Below, in pieces: positions 32,716 through 41,685 of a DNA stretch of 64,000 nt. The stretch comes from JAFGRU01 sp016934985 (GTDB lineage Bacteria; Desulfobacterota; Desulfuromonadia; Desulfuromonadales; JAAYDE01). The position numbers and the translations under genes are program-made. The stretch lies in assembly GCA_963665045.2 (NCBI GenBank), contig CAXXJQ010000003.1, positions 868,001-932,000 of the forward strand, read 5' to 3'. Position 1 is the stretch's first letter, and the number at the start of each line of letters is the position of its first letter. The notes below the pieces were generated by a model. It did not search any database. It saw nothing but the letters and a program-made list of their open reading frames with translations, and was not told where the DNA came from.

Positions 32716-34332
32716 ATGAAGACCAAATATCTGTTTATCACCGGCGGGGTTGTTTCGTCCCTTGGCAAGGGGCTGGCTGCGGCTTCCATTGGCGCTCTTT
32801 TGGAAGCTCGTGGATTGCGGGTCTCCATGCAGAAAATGGACCCGTATATCAATGTCGATCCCGGGACCATGAGCCCGTATCAGCATGGCGAGGTTTTCGT
32901 TACTGACGACGGAGCCGAAACCGATCTTGATCTGGGTCACTATGAACGCTACACCACAGCCAAGCTGACTCGAAAATCGAATTTTACCACCGGCCAGGTC
33001 TATGACTCCGTCATTCAAAAGGAGCGGCGCGGGGTCTATTTGGGCGGAACTGTTCAGGTCATTCCGCACATAACCGATGAAATCAAGAGCAAAATTCTTG
33101 AGAATTCCAAAGGGGCCGATGTTGCCATTGTCGAGGTCGGGGGGACCGTAGGGGATATCGAATCCCTGCCGTTTCTGGAAGCCATCCGTCAGTTTCGCAC
33201 CGACCGGGGGACGGACAATGTCCTGTATATCCACCTGACCCTGATCCCCTATATTGCTGCGGCCGGGGAGTTGAAATCCAAGCCTACCCAGCACAGTGTC
33301 AAAGAGCTTCGCGAGATCGGCATCCAACCGGATATTCTTTTGTGCCGTTGCGATCGGGAAATCCCCCATGACATGAAAAAGAAGATCTCCCTTTTTTGTA
33401 ATGTTGCGGAGGAGGCGGTCATTACGGCCAGGGATGTCGATTGTATCTACGAATGTCCCATCATGTTCCATGAGCAGGGTCTGGACGAAAGAATTGCCGA
33501 TTACCTGAATATCTGGGCCAAAGCCCCTGACCTTTCGGCCTGGGAGCGCATCGTCAAGAGGGTCAAGAGCCCCGAATCCGAGGTGATCATTGCCATTGTC
33601 GGCAAGTATGTCGAGTTGACCGAAAGTTACAAATCTCTTAACGAAGCATTGACCCATGGCGGTATCGGCAACAACTGCCGGGTGCGGCTCAAATATGTCG
33701 ACTCCGAGACTTTGGAAAGGCACGGTCTGGGCGAAACATTTTCAGATGTGGATGGGATTCTCGTTCCCGGTGGTTTTGGTGAGCGGGGGAGTGAGGGAAA
33801 GGTCGAGGCGATCCGTTATGCCAGGGAAAAACCCCTCCCGTTTTTCGGCATTTGTCTCGGTATGCAAATGGCCGTGGTGGAGTTTGCCCGCCACGTCTGC
33901 GGGCTGGAGGACGCTTTCTCCACGGAATTCCGCAAAGAGGCCAGAAACCCGGTTATCAACCTGATGGAAAGCCAGAAGCAGGTTAAAAAAAAGGGCGGCA
34001 CCATGCGTCTTGGGGCCTATCCCTGTGCTCTTATCGAGGGTTCGACCTCCCGGCGCATTTATGGGGAGAAGAGTATTCTCGAGCGTCATCGCCACCGCTT
34101 TGAATTCAATAACGCCTATCGAAAGGTTTTAGAGGAGAATGGCTTGAGAATAGCCGGGATTTACGAGGAAGAGGACCTGGTTGAAATGATCGAGATGCCA
34201 GAGCATCCCTGGTTCATCGGCTGCCAGTTCCATCCCGAATTTCGTTCACGGCCCATGTGCCCTCACCCCTTGTTCGAGTCTTTCATCGGTGCCTGCCTCA
34301 AATACAGGGAGAACAAAGAAGATGTCATCTGA
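32716..34332 (+). CDS. pyrG: CTP synthase
   Basis: The 538-residue enzyme aminates UTP to CTP with ammonia from glutamine. The synthetase half opens with KYLFITGGVVSSLGKGL and carries MQKMDPYINVDPGTMSP. The glutaminase half has the nucleophile Cys in FFGICLGMQ (about residue 379) and the catalytic His-Glu in GCQFHPEF. The frame extends upstream to TTG 32674, but GGAAAGGCGG and homology place the start at ATG 32716. It overlaps kdsA by 11 bases. Clustering with Kdo genes is common in Gram-negative bacteria. Confidence 0.96.
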   Translation: MKTKYLFITGGVVSSLGKGLAAASIGALLEARGLRVSMQKMDPYINVDPGTMSPYQHGEVFVTDDGAETDLDLGHYERYTTAKLTRKSNFTTGQVYDSVIQKERRGVYLGGTVQVIPHITDEIKSKILENSKGADVAIVEVGGTVGDIESLPFLEAIRQFRTDRGTDNVLYIHLTLIPYIAAAGELKSKPTQHSVKELREIGIQPDILLCRCDREIPHDMKKKISLFCNVAEEAVITARDVDCIYECPIMFHEQGLDERIADYLNIWAKAPDLSAWERIVKRVKSPESEVIIAIVGKYVELTESYKSLNEALTHGGIGNNCRVRLKYVDSETLERHGLGETFSDVDGILVPGGFGERGSEGKVEAIRYAREKPLPFFGICLGMQMAVVEFARHVCGLEDAFSTEFRKEARNPVINLMESQKQVKKKGGTMRLGAYPCALIEGSTSRRIYGEKSILERHRHRFEFNNAYRKVLEENGLRIAGIYEEEDLVEMIEMPEHPWFIGCQFHPEFRSRPMCPHPLFESFIGACLKYRENKEDVI

Positions 34333-35161
34333 GATTGAAGTAGGGCCGGTTGTCTTCGGTGGTAGTCGACCATTGGTTCTTATTGCCGGCCCCTGTGTTA
34401 TCGAAACTGAAGAAGCGACCCTGAGAACGGCGGAGGAACTCAAAAAGCTGGCTGCTGACATCGGGCTGGGCCTTGTTTTCAAGGCGTCCTACGACAAGGC
34501 CAATCGCAGTTCCATCGGATCATTCAGGGGACCGGGCCTGGAAAAGGGCTTGGCTATCCTGAAAAAGGTTAAAACCGAACTGGAGCTTCCTGTCATTTCC
34601 GATGTCCATGATATCACCCAGGTGGAGAAGGCAGCCGAGGTGCTTGATATCATCCAGATTCCCGCTTTTCTCTGCCGCCAGACCGACCTTCTGGTGGCGG
34701 CCGCCCGTACCGGAAGGGTTATCAATGTCAAAAAAGGGCAATTCATGGCCCCCTGGGATATGAAAAACGTGGTTACCAAAATTGAGGAGGCCGGCAACTC
34801 GAACATCCTTCTTACCGAGCGTGGTGTGAGTTTCGGTTACAACAACCTTGTTACCGATATGCGTTCCCTGGTTATCATGCGCAGCCTGGGCTACCCGGTA
34901 ATTTTCGACGCGACCCACTCCGTTCAATTACCTGGAGGTCAAGGCAATTCCTCCGGCGGCGAGCGGCGTTTCGTCGGCGCTCTGTCCCGGGCAGCTGCAG
35001 GTGTCGGGATTGACGGGCTCTTCTGGGAAGTCCATGAAAATCCGGCCTGTGCCCTTTGTGACGGGCCCAATTCCCTGCCTCTCCAGGGGTTGCGAAAACG
35101 TCTTGAGACCATTCTAGCCATTGACCGTATTGTCAAAGATGGAAGCCTTAATAATGACTGA
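34322..35161 (+). CDS. kdsA: 3-deoxy-8-phosphooctulonate synthase
   Basis: This 279-residue TIM-barrel enzyme condenses phosphoenolpyruvate with arabinose 5-phosphate to Kdo 8-phosphate. LIAGPCVIE, FKASYDKANRSS with the substrate-binding KANR, and DATHSVQLPG are diagnostic. The Cys in IAGPCVIE and the late ACALCDGPN fit a metal-dependent class II type, though I cannot prove metal use. ATG 34322 overlaps the pyrG stop, with GGGAG at about 34309. It supplies the product dephosphorylated by KdsC further down the operon. Confidence 0.95.
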   Translation: MSSEIEVGPVVFGGSRPLVLIAGPCVIETEEATLRTAEELKKLAADIGLGLVFKASYDKANRSSIGSFRGPGLEKGLAILKKVKTELELPVISDVHDITQVEKAAEVLDIIQIPAFLCRQTDLLVAAARTGRVINVKKGQFMAPWDMKNVVTKIEEAGNSNILLTERGVSFGYNNLVTDMRSLVIMRSLGYPVIFDATHSVQLPGGQGNSSGGERRFVGALSRAAAGVGIDGLFWEVHENPACALCDGPNSLPLQGLRKRLETILAIDRIVKDGSLNND

Positions 35162-36125
35162 TATTATTGATGCTGCAAAAAGAGTATTGCGTATTGAGTC
35201 CGATGCCGTCGCTGCCCTGGTAGATGGCCTTGATGGGAATTTCAGCAAAGCTGTCGAAATAATTCTGGAATGTCGGGGCAAGGTTGTCATAACGGGCATC
35301 GGAAAATCAGGGCTCATCTGCCAGAAGATTGCTTCTACCATGGCTTCCACGGGCACCCCCGCGTTTTTCCTTCATCCTGCTGAAGGGATTCACGGCGATC
35401 TCGGCATGCTGATGAAGGGGGACGTGGTTGTTGCTGCCTCTTACTCCGGTGAGACGGTTGAAGTTACCCGTATCCTGCCGGTCATCAAGCGTATGGGCCT
35501 GCCTCTGATTGCCATCACAAGCAAAGCCGAAAGCACCTTGGCGCGGGCCGCTGATACCTTTATCCATATCCCGGTTAAGGAAGAGGCCTGTCCTCTGGGG
35601 CTGGCGCCGACGGCCAGTACTACGGCGACGCTGGCTATGGGAGATGCTTTGGCCGTCGCTCTTTTAACCCGCCGGGGCTTTAATGCTGAGGACTTCGCTT
35701 TTTTTCATCCCGGTGGTTCGTTGGGCAAACGTCTCATCGCCAAGGTAGAGGATTTCATGCATTGTGGTAAGGATATTCCCCTTGTTGGAATCGGGACTCT
35801 TTTGAAGGAGGCACTGTTCGAGATTACTGATAAAAAGCTCGGTGTGGCCGGCGTGGTGGATGATGAGGGTGCCCTGGTCGGGGTTTTCACCGACGGCGAT
35901 CTGCGTCGTTCCCTTGAAAAAGGTTTTGATGCTTTTAATCGCCCGGTTACCGATGCCATGACCCGTAATCCCAAGCGAATCGTCAAAGGGAGTCTGGCAG
36001 CCAAGGCTCTCCACAGTATGGAGGAGCATTCCATTACCTCTCTTTTTGTTTTCGAGTCTGAGGAAAGCCGGGTGCCAATCGGCATAATCCATATTCATGA
36101 TCTGGTCAAGGCGGGAATTGTCTGA
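35154..36125 (+). CDS. kdsD: Arabinose-5-phosphate isomerase (KdsD/KpsF)
   Basis: A 323-residue protein with an N-terminal SIS sugar-isomerase domain (about 30-180; GKVVITGIGKSGLI, TGTPAFFLHP) and a C-terminal CBS pair (about 200-320). It converts ribulose 5-phosphate to arabinose 5-phosphate, the precursor used by KdsA. The motif HPGGSLGKRL before the CBS domains is typical. The ATG lies in ATGACTGA, overlapping the kdsA stop, with GGAAG at 35141-35145; an in-frame upstream start at 35121 lacks a site. Confidence 0.94.
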   Translation: MTDIIDAAKRVLRIESDAVAALVDGLDGNFSKAVEIILECRGKVVITGIGKSGLICQKIASTMASTGTPAFFLHPAEGIHGDLGMLMKGDVVVAASYSGETVEVTRILPVIKRMGLPLIAITSKAESTLARAADTFIHIPVKEEACPLGLAPTASTTATLAMGDALAVALLTRRGFNAEDFAFFHPGGSLGKRLIAKVEDFMHCGKDIPLVGIGTLLKEALFEITDKKLGVAGVVDDEGALVGVFTDGDLRRSLEKGFDAFNRPVTDAMTRNPKRIVKGSLAAKALHSMEEHSITSLFVFESEESRVPIGIIHIHDLVKAGIV

Positions 36126-36649
36126 TGAATGAGAAAATTTCCCCCATAAAGCTCCTGCTCCTTGATGTAGACGGGGTTTTGACCGATGGCCGTATTTATG
36201 TTGATAACAACGGCGTGGAAAGCAAAGCTTTCGATGTTAAGGACGGCCATGGCCTGAAACTGTTGCAGCGGGCCGGCATCAGAATCGGCCTGATTACCGG
36301 CAGGCAATCGAAAGTGGTAAACTACCGGGCCCAAGAGCTTGGCATAGACCTGGTTTTTCAGGGGGTCAAGAACAAGCTTGACGTATATGCCGGAATTCTC
36401 GCTGAACTGAAACTGCGCGATGAAGAAGTCGCCTATATGGGAGATGACCTGGTCGACCTGCCGGTGTTGTGCAGAGTTGGGTTTTCTGCGGCGGTGCAGG
36501 ATGGCTGTGAGGAGATCAAGCCATTTGTCCACTACATTTCCAGGTTGAAAGGCGGACGTGGTGCGGTTCGTGAACTCTGTGATCATATTTTGAAAGAGGG
36601 TGGTCATTGGAATGCGGTTACCGCCCGCTATCGGCCTGAAAAACCTTGA
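36125..36649 (+). CDS. kdsC: 3-deoxy-manno-octulosonate-8-phosphatase (KdsC)
   Basis: This 174-residue HAD phosphatase removes phosphate from Kdo 8-phosphate. The nucleophile motif is LLDVDGVLTDG with Asp14 and Asp16, motif II is GLITGRQS and motif IV is YMGDDLVDLPV. The small cap-less form functions as a tetramer in E. coli. The ATG overlaps the kdsD stop by one base, showing tight coupling. A strong promoter-like sequence follows the stop, so the downstream lpt genes may also be expressed separately. Confidence 0.94.
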   Translation: MNEKISPIKLLLLDVDGVLTDGRIYVDNNGVESKAFDVKDGHGLKLLQRAGIRIGLITGRQSKVVNYRAQELGIDLVFQGVKNKLDVYAGILAELKLRDEEVAYMGDDLVDLPVLCRVGFSAAVQDGCEEIKPFVHYISRLKGGRGAVRELCDHILKEGGHWNAVTARYRPEKP

Positions 36650-36671
36650 CAGGGCACAGTCGACGGCCGTC

Positions 36672-36700
36672 TTTACAGGGTAGGGGTGGGATGCTATACT
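36672..36700 (+). promoter_or_regulatory. Strong internal promoter-like sequence before lptC
   Basis: TTTACA (36672-36677, 5 of 6), a 17-bp spacer and TATACT (36695-36700, 5 of 6) with an extended TGC just before it. Transcription would begin near 36707, only about two bases before the lptC ATG at 36709. Confidence 0.55.
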
Positions 36701-36708
36701 GCTAACCC

Positions 36709-37287
36709 ATGGAAAAGAAGATAACTATTGGAAATCTATTGATTTCCCTTATATTTTTCGTGGCAATCTCCCTCCTTCTGATGATTTTCGTCAACTATCG
36801 CAAAGGGGAGCAGGATATCCTTTCCGAGCCACAAGCCAAAAAGGTCGATATCTCCTTTCAAAAGGTTATTCTTACCAATACCGAGGACGGAATTACGTCA
36901 TGGAAGCTTGAAGCTGATGCCGCTGATTTTGACACTCGAAGTCGTGATGGCTTCCTGAAAGGAGTTCAGGTCACTTTTTTCGGAAGCAAGGAGGGGGATC
37001 TTGTTCTTACCGCGGATGAGGGTGAGTTGACAGGCGGTGGAACACATATGGAGGTCCGGGGTAATGTTGTGGTCAAAGGGAGTCAGGGATACACCCTTTA
37101 TTCAAAGAGTCTGGAATATTTTCAAAGAGATGATCTGATTTCAACTGAAAGCCCGGTTCGTTTCGTGGCGGATGGGCTGGAAATCCGGGGACGGGGAATG
37201 AGATTCAGTGTCAAGGACCGGTCCTTGAGAATTATTGAGAAGGTCAATGCGCAAATTGCCGGAACCGTTAAAAAAAACGAGAGCTAA
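36709..37287 (+). CDS. lptC: LPS export protein LptC
   Basis: The 192-residue bitopic protein has one membrane segment near residues 9-27 and a periplasmic beta-jelly-roll (OstA-like) that receives LPS from LptB2FG and hands it to LptA. Family features include the segment from TNTEDGITSWKLEADAADFD and VQVTFFGSKEGDLVLTADEGEL. No clear ribosome site precedes the ATG. A promoter-like sequence ends 9 bases upstream, so its own transcript would be almost leaderless. The 3' end overlaps lptA by 41 bases. Confidence 0.85.
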   Translation: MEKKITIGNLLISLIFFVAISLLLMIFVNYRKGEQDILSEPQAKKVDISFQKVILTNTEDGITSWKLEADAADFDTRSRDGFLKGVQVTFFGSKEGDLVLTADEGELTGGGTHMEVRGNVVVKGSQGYTLYSKSLEYFQRDDLISTESPVRFVADGLEIRGRGMRFSVKDRSLRIIEKVNAQIAGTVKKNES

Positions 37288-37777
37288 GTTAGCAGTCGCT
37301 GTTCTTTTTATGCTCTTGTCGGCCCCTTCTTTTTCCTGGGGTGCCGATGATGGCGTTGTCGGACGTTTTGCAACCGATCAACCCATTGAGATCACTTCCC
37401 GGCAACTTGAAGCTGACGGTGTCCTGCGAAAAGTCCGGTTCAGTGGAGAGGTCGTGGCCAAACATGGTGATGTGATGCTCTATGCGCCGGAACTGGTTCT
37501 CGTTTATGATAAAGAGCGCAAAGGGATAGAGAGCATGGAGGCCTTTTCAGGTCTCAGGGTGGTACAGGGGGCGCGAACTGCTCAAGGCGATCGTGGCGTT
37601 TTTTTTGCCAAGGAAGAAAAAATTGTTTTGACCGGGTCGGCCAGGGTGACAAAAGGAGAAAGCTATCTGGAAGGGGATGAGATCATTTTTTTTCTAAACG
37701 GGGAGAAAAGCATCTGTAAAAGCCGCGAGGGAGGCCAGGTCAAGGCGGTCTTTTATCCCAAAAAGGGAAAAGAATGA
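37247..37777 (+). CDS. lptA: LPS transport periplasmic protein LptA
   Basis: About 176 residues. An N-terminal signal peptide (about residues 1-32, Lys/Arg-rich then hydrophobic, ending near SWGA) is followed by an OstA/LptA beta-jelly-roll domain (ITSRQLEADGVLRKVRFSGEVVAKHGD). LptA monomers stack to bridge the periplasm between LptC and LptD. The ATG at 37247 is in frame with an upstream TTG at 37235; GAGAAGG precedes the ATG. It overlaps lptC at its start and lptB at its end (ATGA). Confidence 0.88.
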   Translation: MRKLPEPLKKTRAKLAVAVLFMLLSAPSFSWGADDGVVGRFATDQPIEITSRQLEADGVLRKVRFSGEVVAKHGDVMLYAPELVLVYDKERKGIESMEAFSGLRVVQGARTAQGDRGVFFAKEEKIVLTGSARVTKGESYLEGDEIIFFLNGEKSICKSREGGQVKAVFYPKKGKE

Positions 37778-38499
37778 CGCGAAACCTGATTGCAAAAAAC
37801 CTTCATAAAGCTTATAAAAAAAGAGAAGTGGTTCGCGGCGTTGATTTTGAAATCCGGTCAGGCGAGGTGGTTGGGCTTCTGGGGCCTAATGGTGCAGGAA
37901 AAACCACCTCGTTTTACATGGTTGTGGGGTTGGTCCCGGCAGATCAGGGGCAGGTGTTTCTTGATGACCTGGAAGTGACCCGGCTGCCTATGTTCATGCG
38001 GGCGAGATCTGGAATATCCTATCTCGCGCAAGAACCTTCGGTTTTCAGGAAGCTGACAACGGAGGAAAACCTGTTGGCGATTCTGGAAGCTCTAAGGGTG
38101 CCAACTCAGGAGGCCGAAGAAAAAAAAGAACAGCTGCTCAATGACTTTCGTTTGCAGCATGTGGCAAAAGCCCCTGCTTACACCCTGTCCGGGGGGGAGC
38201 GCCGCCGCCTGGAGATTGCCCGGGCTTTGACGACAGAACCGGTATTCATTCTTCTTGATGAACCTTTCGCCGGTATCGATCCGATAGCGGTAATCGAAAT
38301 TCAAGGGGCAATTACCCAACTCAAGGAAAAAGGGATAGGCATTCTGATTTCTGACCACAACGTTCGGGAAACTTTGAACGTTTGTGATCGAGCCTATATT
38401 CTCAATGAAGGAGAAATACTAGAATCAGGCACCCCGGAACATATTGCTGCGAGTTCTGAAGCAAGGGCAATTTATCTGGGAGATAAATTTCGCCTATGA
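37774..38499 (+). CDS. lptB: LPS export ABC transporter ATPase LptB
   Basis: This 241-residue ABC ATPase powers extraction of LPS from the inner membrane. Walker A is GPNGAGKTT, the signature motif is LSGGERRRLEIARAL, and Walker B is VFILLDEPFAGIDP followed by the switch His in ISDHNVRE. The Q-loop lies in YLAQEPSVF. It overlaps lptA by four bases. The order lptC-lptA-lptB-rpoN matches many proteobacteria; lptF, lptG and lptD are elsewhere. Confidence 0.95.
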   Translation: MTRNLIAKNLHKAYKKREVVRGVDFEIRSGEVVGLLGPNGAGKTTSFYMVVGLVPADQGQVFLDDLEVTRLPMFMRARSGISYLAQEPSVFRKLTTEENLLAILEALRVPTQEAEEKKEQLLNDFRLQHVAKAPAYTLSGGERRRLEIARALTTEPVFILLDEPFAGIDPIAVIEIQGAITQLKEKGIGILISDHNVRETLNVCDRAYILNEGEILESGTPEHIAASSEARAIYLGDKFRL

Positions 38500-38547
38500 C
38501 ATTGCGGCGATAAATCCTTATTACCACATAAACAAAAAAGAGTAAAA

Positions 38548-39999
38548 ATGGCGCTTGAAATCAGGCAGCAACTGAAACTCAGCCAACAGCTGGTCATGAC
38601 CCCCCAACTGCAGCAGGCCATTAAACTGCTGCAGCTTTCCCGGGCCGAACTCGTGGAAATGGTTCGCGAGGAACTGGAAAAGAACCCGGTGTTGGAGGAA
38701 GGCAACGAGGGGGGAGACGAAAAGGATGCCGGCAAAGAAACTGAGGAAGTTGCCGAGGAAGTTCCGACCAAGGAAGAGTTTTTAGACCCCGCTGATGGTA
38801 GAGACCGGCTTAAGGAAATTGACTGGCAGACCTATTTCGAGGATTATACCCAGGAGACCTATGCCGCCGGCGAGAGTGCCGAAGACGATGAAGAGCGACC
38901 TTTTTACGAAAACGTACTGACCAAGAAAACATCCCTTTCCGACCACCTCAAGTGGCAGGTCAATCTTTCTCCGATTGATGATTTTGGAAAACGGATTGCC
39001 TCTGAAATTATCGGCAACCTGGATGACAACGGTTATTTGAAGACAACCGTGGAAGAAGTTGCGGACGTGACGGGCGCTTCCATCGAAGAGGTGGAAAAGG
39101 TTTTGTTTTTTGTTCAGGATCTCGACCCCACCGGGGTAGGCAGTCGGGACCTCCGGGAGTGTCTTCTTAAACAGGTAGAACAACTGGAGATGCAAGGTTC
39201 GCTGGCCGAAAAAATTCTTCGGGATCACATGGACGGGCTGGAGAGCCGCAAGTACGGGCAGATTGCCAAAGCTTTGGAGGTCAGTCTGGATGATGTTCTC
39301 GAAAGCGCCAAAATCATCTCCAACCTTGAACCCCGCCCTGGGCGTCCATTTGTTCAGGACGATATTCATTACATCACTCCCGATATTTTCGTCTATAAAG
39401 TAGGGGAAGATTATGTCGTGGTTCTCAACGATGACGGTCTTCCCAATCTGCGCATAAGTTCTTTTTACCGGAGTGCTCTTGCCGGCGGCGAGAAAGTCGA
39501 TGAAAAGACTGGTGAATATGTCCAGGACAAGATGCGCAGTGCCCTCTGGCTCATCAAAAGTATCCATCAGCGTCAGCGTACCATCTACAAGGTCACCAAA
39601 AGTATTGTCAAGTTCCAGCGCGCTTTTTTCGATCAGGGGATTGAGTATCTCAAACCTCTTGTGTTGCGGGATGTGGCCGAAGATATTCAGATGCATGAGT
39701 CGACTATCAGCCGTGTTACCACCAATAAATATGTCCATACCCCTCAAGGGCTCTTTGAGTTGAAATATTTCTTCAATAGCGGTATAAACACCACCGGAGG
39801 CGAGTCCATTGCCTCGGAAAGCGTCAAAAACAAGATTGAGGAAATTATTGCCGCTGAGGATTCGTGTAAGCCTTATTCGGACCAGAAGATCGTCGAAATT
39901 CTGAAAAAGAACGGGATTGAAATTGCCCGCCGGACGGTCACCAAGTATCGTGAGATGTTGGGGATCGGTTCCTCTACTGAAAGAAAACGTTATTTCTGA
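38548..39999 (+). CDS. rpoN: RNA polymerase sigma-54 factor
   Basis: The 483-residue sigma factor has the Gln-rich activator-contact region (QQLKLSQQLVMTPQLQQAIKLLQLS), an acidic region II (about 50-110), the core-binding domain and the C-terminal RpoN box ARRTVTKYREML that reads the -24 element. HESTISRVTTNKY is the helix-turn-helix segment. It follows lptB by 48 bp with a weak ribosome site. It governs enhancer-dependent promoters. The order rpoN-hpf-ptsN-rapZ is the classic one of enterics, extended here with PTS genes. Confidence 0.96.
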   Translation: MALEIRQQLKLSQQLVMTPQLQQAIKLLQLSRAELVEMVREELEKNPVLEEGNEGGDEKDAGKETEEVAEEVPTKEEFLDPADGRDRLKEIDWQTYFEDYTQETYAAGESAEDDEERPFYENVLTKKTSLSDHLKWQVNLSPIDDFGKRIASEIIGNLDDNGYLKTTVEEVADVTGASIEEVEKVLFFVQDLDPTGVGSRDLRECLLKQVEQLEMQGSLAEKILRDHMDGLESRKYGQIAKALEVSLDDVLESAKIISNLEPRPGRPFVQDDIHYITPDIFVYKVGEDYVVVLNDDGLPNLRISSFYRSALAGGEKVDEKTGEYVQDKMRSALWLIKSIHQRQRTIYKVTKSIVKFQRAFFDQGIEYLKPLVLRDVAEDIQMHESTISRVTTNKYVHTPQGLFELKYFFNSGINTTGGESIASESVKNKIEEIIAAEDSCKPYSDQKIVEILKKNGIEIARRTVTKYREMLGIGSSTERKRYF

Positions 40000-40029
40000 G
40001 TCGGGCAGGTTGTTTAGGTTTTGCACTTA

Positions 40030-40058
40030 TTGGGAAATTGTGGTTAATTTTATATATA
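40030..40058 (+). promoter_or_regulatory. Possible promoter for hpf-ptsN
   Basis: TTGGGA (40030-40035), a 17-bp spacer and TATATA (40053-40058) lie 85 bp before the hpf ATG in an AT-rich patch. The match is moderate. Confidence 0.35.
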
Positions 40059-40142
40059 TGAAGTGAAAGGCATCCCGGTGTCATTTTATTCGGCTAGCGC
40101 TTGGAAATGACATTTGAACCCTAACTTGGGGAGGTGTGAGAT

Positions 40143-40691
40143 ATGCAGATTGCTGTGACGTTCAGACACATGGAAGCCAGTGATGCCATTAGAGCTTACA
40201 TCGAAGAAAAACTCGCTCGGATAAAAAAATATATCGATGAGCCCATTGATGCCCAGGCTGTAGTCGGTGTATCCAAAAAAATTCGTCATAGCGTGGAAGT
40301 GACGTTGCAGGCCAAGGGAATTCTTATCAAAGGGTCGGAAGAGACCAACGATATGTATGCGGCCGTGGATGCCGTTGTGGACAAGATCGAGCGCCAGGTT
40401 AAACGCTACAAAGAGAAAATAAAAAGGCACAAGCCGGTGAGCGGCCGCGAGCGCCAGGTGCAGAAGACCATCCTGGCGGCTGAAAGCTTTGAAGAAGGTC
40501 AGGAAACACCGATAGTTATCCGTCAGGCCAACTTCCCCATCAAACCGATGTCGGTGGAAGAAGCTGCCATGCAGATGGATCTTCTTGAAAAGATGTTTCT
40601 GGTTTTTACAGACGACCAGAGTGAAGAAATAAATGTCATTTATCGGCGCAGCGACGGAAACTTTGGCCTTATTGTGCCTCAGTCGAGCTGA
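40143..40691 (+). CDS. hpf: Ribosome hibernation-promoting factor, long form
   Basis: The 182-residue protein has an N-terminal RaiA/HPF domain (about 1-100) that binds the decoding centre and a C-terminal domain (about 125-180, EAAMQMDLLEKMFLVFTD then INVIYRRSDGNFGLI) that makes two ribosomes dimerise through their small subunits. Both parts together identify the long form, which makes 100S particles without RMF. GGGGAGG is an excellent ribosome site before ATG 40143. It lies between rpoN and ptsN. Confidence 0.93.
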   Translation: MQIAVTFRHMEASDAIRAYIEEKLARIKKYIDEPIDAQAVVGVSKKIRHSVEVTLQAKGILIKGSEETNDMYAAVDAVVDKIERQVKRYKEKIKRHKPVSGRERQVQKTILAAESFEEGQETPIVIRQANFPIKPMSVEEAAMQMDLLEKMFLVFTDDQSEEINVIYRRSDGNFGLIVPQSS

Positions 40692-40734
40692 TTTCCGTAT
40701 TGAAATGTTATTAAAAGGGGACCATTAGTCAGAC

Positions 40735-41196
40735 ATGCGAATATCGGATATTCTTCAGGTGGATGCAATTGAAGCCGACCTTAAAGCCAAGGGCAAACAG
40801 GACGTTCTTACTGAACTCGTAGATACCCTCATGAGGGTCGAGACCGGGCTTGACCGGGATGAAGTGGTTAAGGTCCTTCTTGAGAGGGAAAAGCTTGGAA
40901 GTACAGGAATCGGCGACGGTATTGCCATCCCTCATGGAAAGCTCAAGGGGCTGCAGGAGTTGATTATATCTTTCGGGCGCAGCCAGAACGGGGTGGAATT
41001 TGACTCCATGGACGGAAAGCCTGTTAATCTCTTTTTTCTTTTAATTGCGCCTGAAGAGTCCATCGGCATTCATTTAAAGACTTTGGCCCGCATATCCAAG
41101 CTGTTGAAAAACTCCATGGTTAGACAGAAACTCTGTGAAGCTTCCACGGCCGAGGATGTTTTTTCTATCATTTCTGAAGAAGAAGGGAAGCTCTAA
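40735..41196 (+). CDS. ptsN: PTS IIA-like nitrogen-regulatory protein PtsN
   Basis: This 153-residue EIIA-Ntr/fructose-type protein has the phosphorylated His at residue 67 in GIAIPHGKL. In proteobacteria it takes phosphate from the NPr/EI-Ntr chain and regulates potassium and nitrogen functions through protein contacts. Here the general HPr and EI encoded 4 kb downstream may serve as its donors. A strong terminator lies about 80 bp after the stop, so hpf-ptsN and rapZ are probably separate transcripts. Confidence 0.92.
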   Translation: MRISDILQVDAIEADLKAKGKQDVLTELVDTLMRVETGLDRDEVVKVLLEREKLGSTGIGDGIAIPHGKLKGLQELIISFGRSQNGVEFDSMDGKPVNLFFLLIAPEESIGIHLKTLARISKLLKNSMVRQKLCEASTAEDVFSIISEEEGKL

Positions 41197-41278
41197 TAGA
41201 AAAGGGTTGAAAAACAACAAAATACCGAATAGCATTTTCGGACTTTTCACGAGTTCGATGCTTTCTCTCATTGAAGGT

Positions 41279-41313
41279 AAGCCATCCGCCCTACAAGCGG
41301 ATGGCTTTTTTTC
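41279..41313 (+). terminator. Intrinsic terminator after ptsN
   Basis: AAGCCATCCGC (41279-41289) and GCGGATGGCTT (41297-41307) form an 11-bp stem with a 7-base loop and a following T-rich tail. Confidence 0.9.
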
Positions 41314-41616
41314 TTTTTCCAATCCTCAGGATAGTGCTTTTTACGGTTTTTCCTGTGAATTTTTGGTTAAGCGGAAAGATGAATGTCTCTTCCGCTGGTA
41401 AATCTTGTGGTTTGGTCTGCCCTTTTTCATTAAAAACGAACAATTATTTGTCCCCTCGGGTTCCCGGTATTCAATTTAGAAGGTGTTTGAGTTGAAGCAG
41501 TCGAGCCCCATTGATCGGGTCATAGGGCCTTTTAAACGGGGAAGGCAAGCTCATTGTCTTTCCAAGTATTCTGTCACAAAAACATTTATTAAAGATTTTA
41601 GCGCGAAGGTATGATC

Positions 41617-41645
41617 TTGATGGAATGTGTTTTTCGGGTTATGCT
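41617..41645 (+). promoter_or_regulatory. Putative sigma-70 promoter for rapZ and the PTS genes
   Basis: TTGATG (41617-41622), a 17-bp spacer and TATGCT (41640-41645), each 4 of 6, lie 40 bp before the rapZ ATG. Confidence 0.42.
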
Positions 41646-41685
41646 CTAACATTGTAACTGGTGATGAGCAAGGGGACGCCCAAAT

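Larger units (their letters stand above)
41197..41685 (+). other. Intergenic gap between ptsN and rapZ
   Basis: The gap contains the ptsN terminator and a likely rapZ promoter, both listed separately. I see no ORF with a ribosome site and no structured RNA beyond the terminator. RapZ in enterics governs small RNAs; none is apparent here by eye. Confidence 0.45.
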
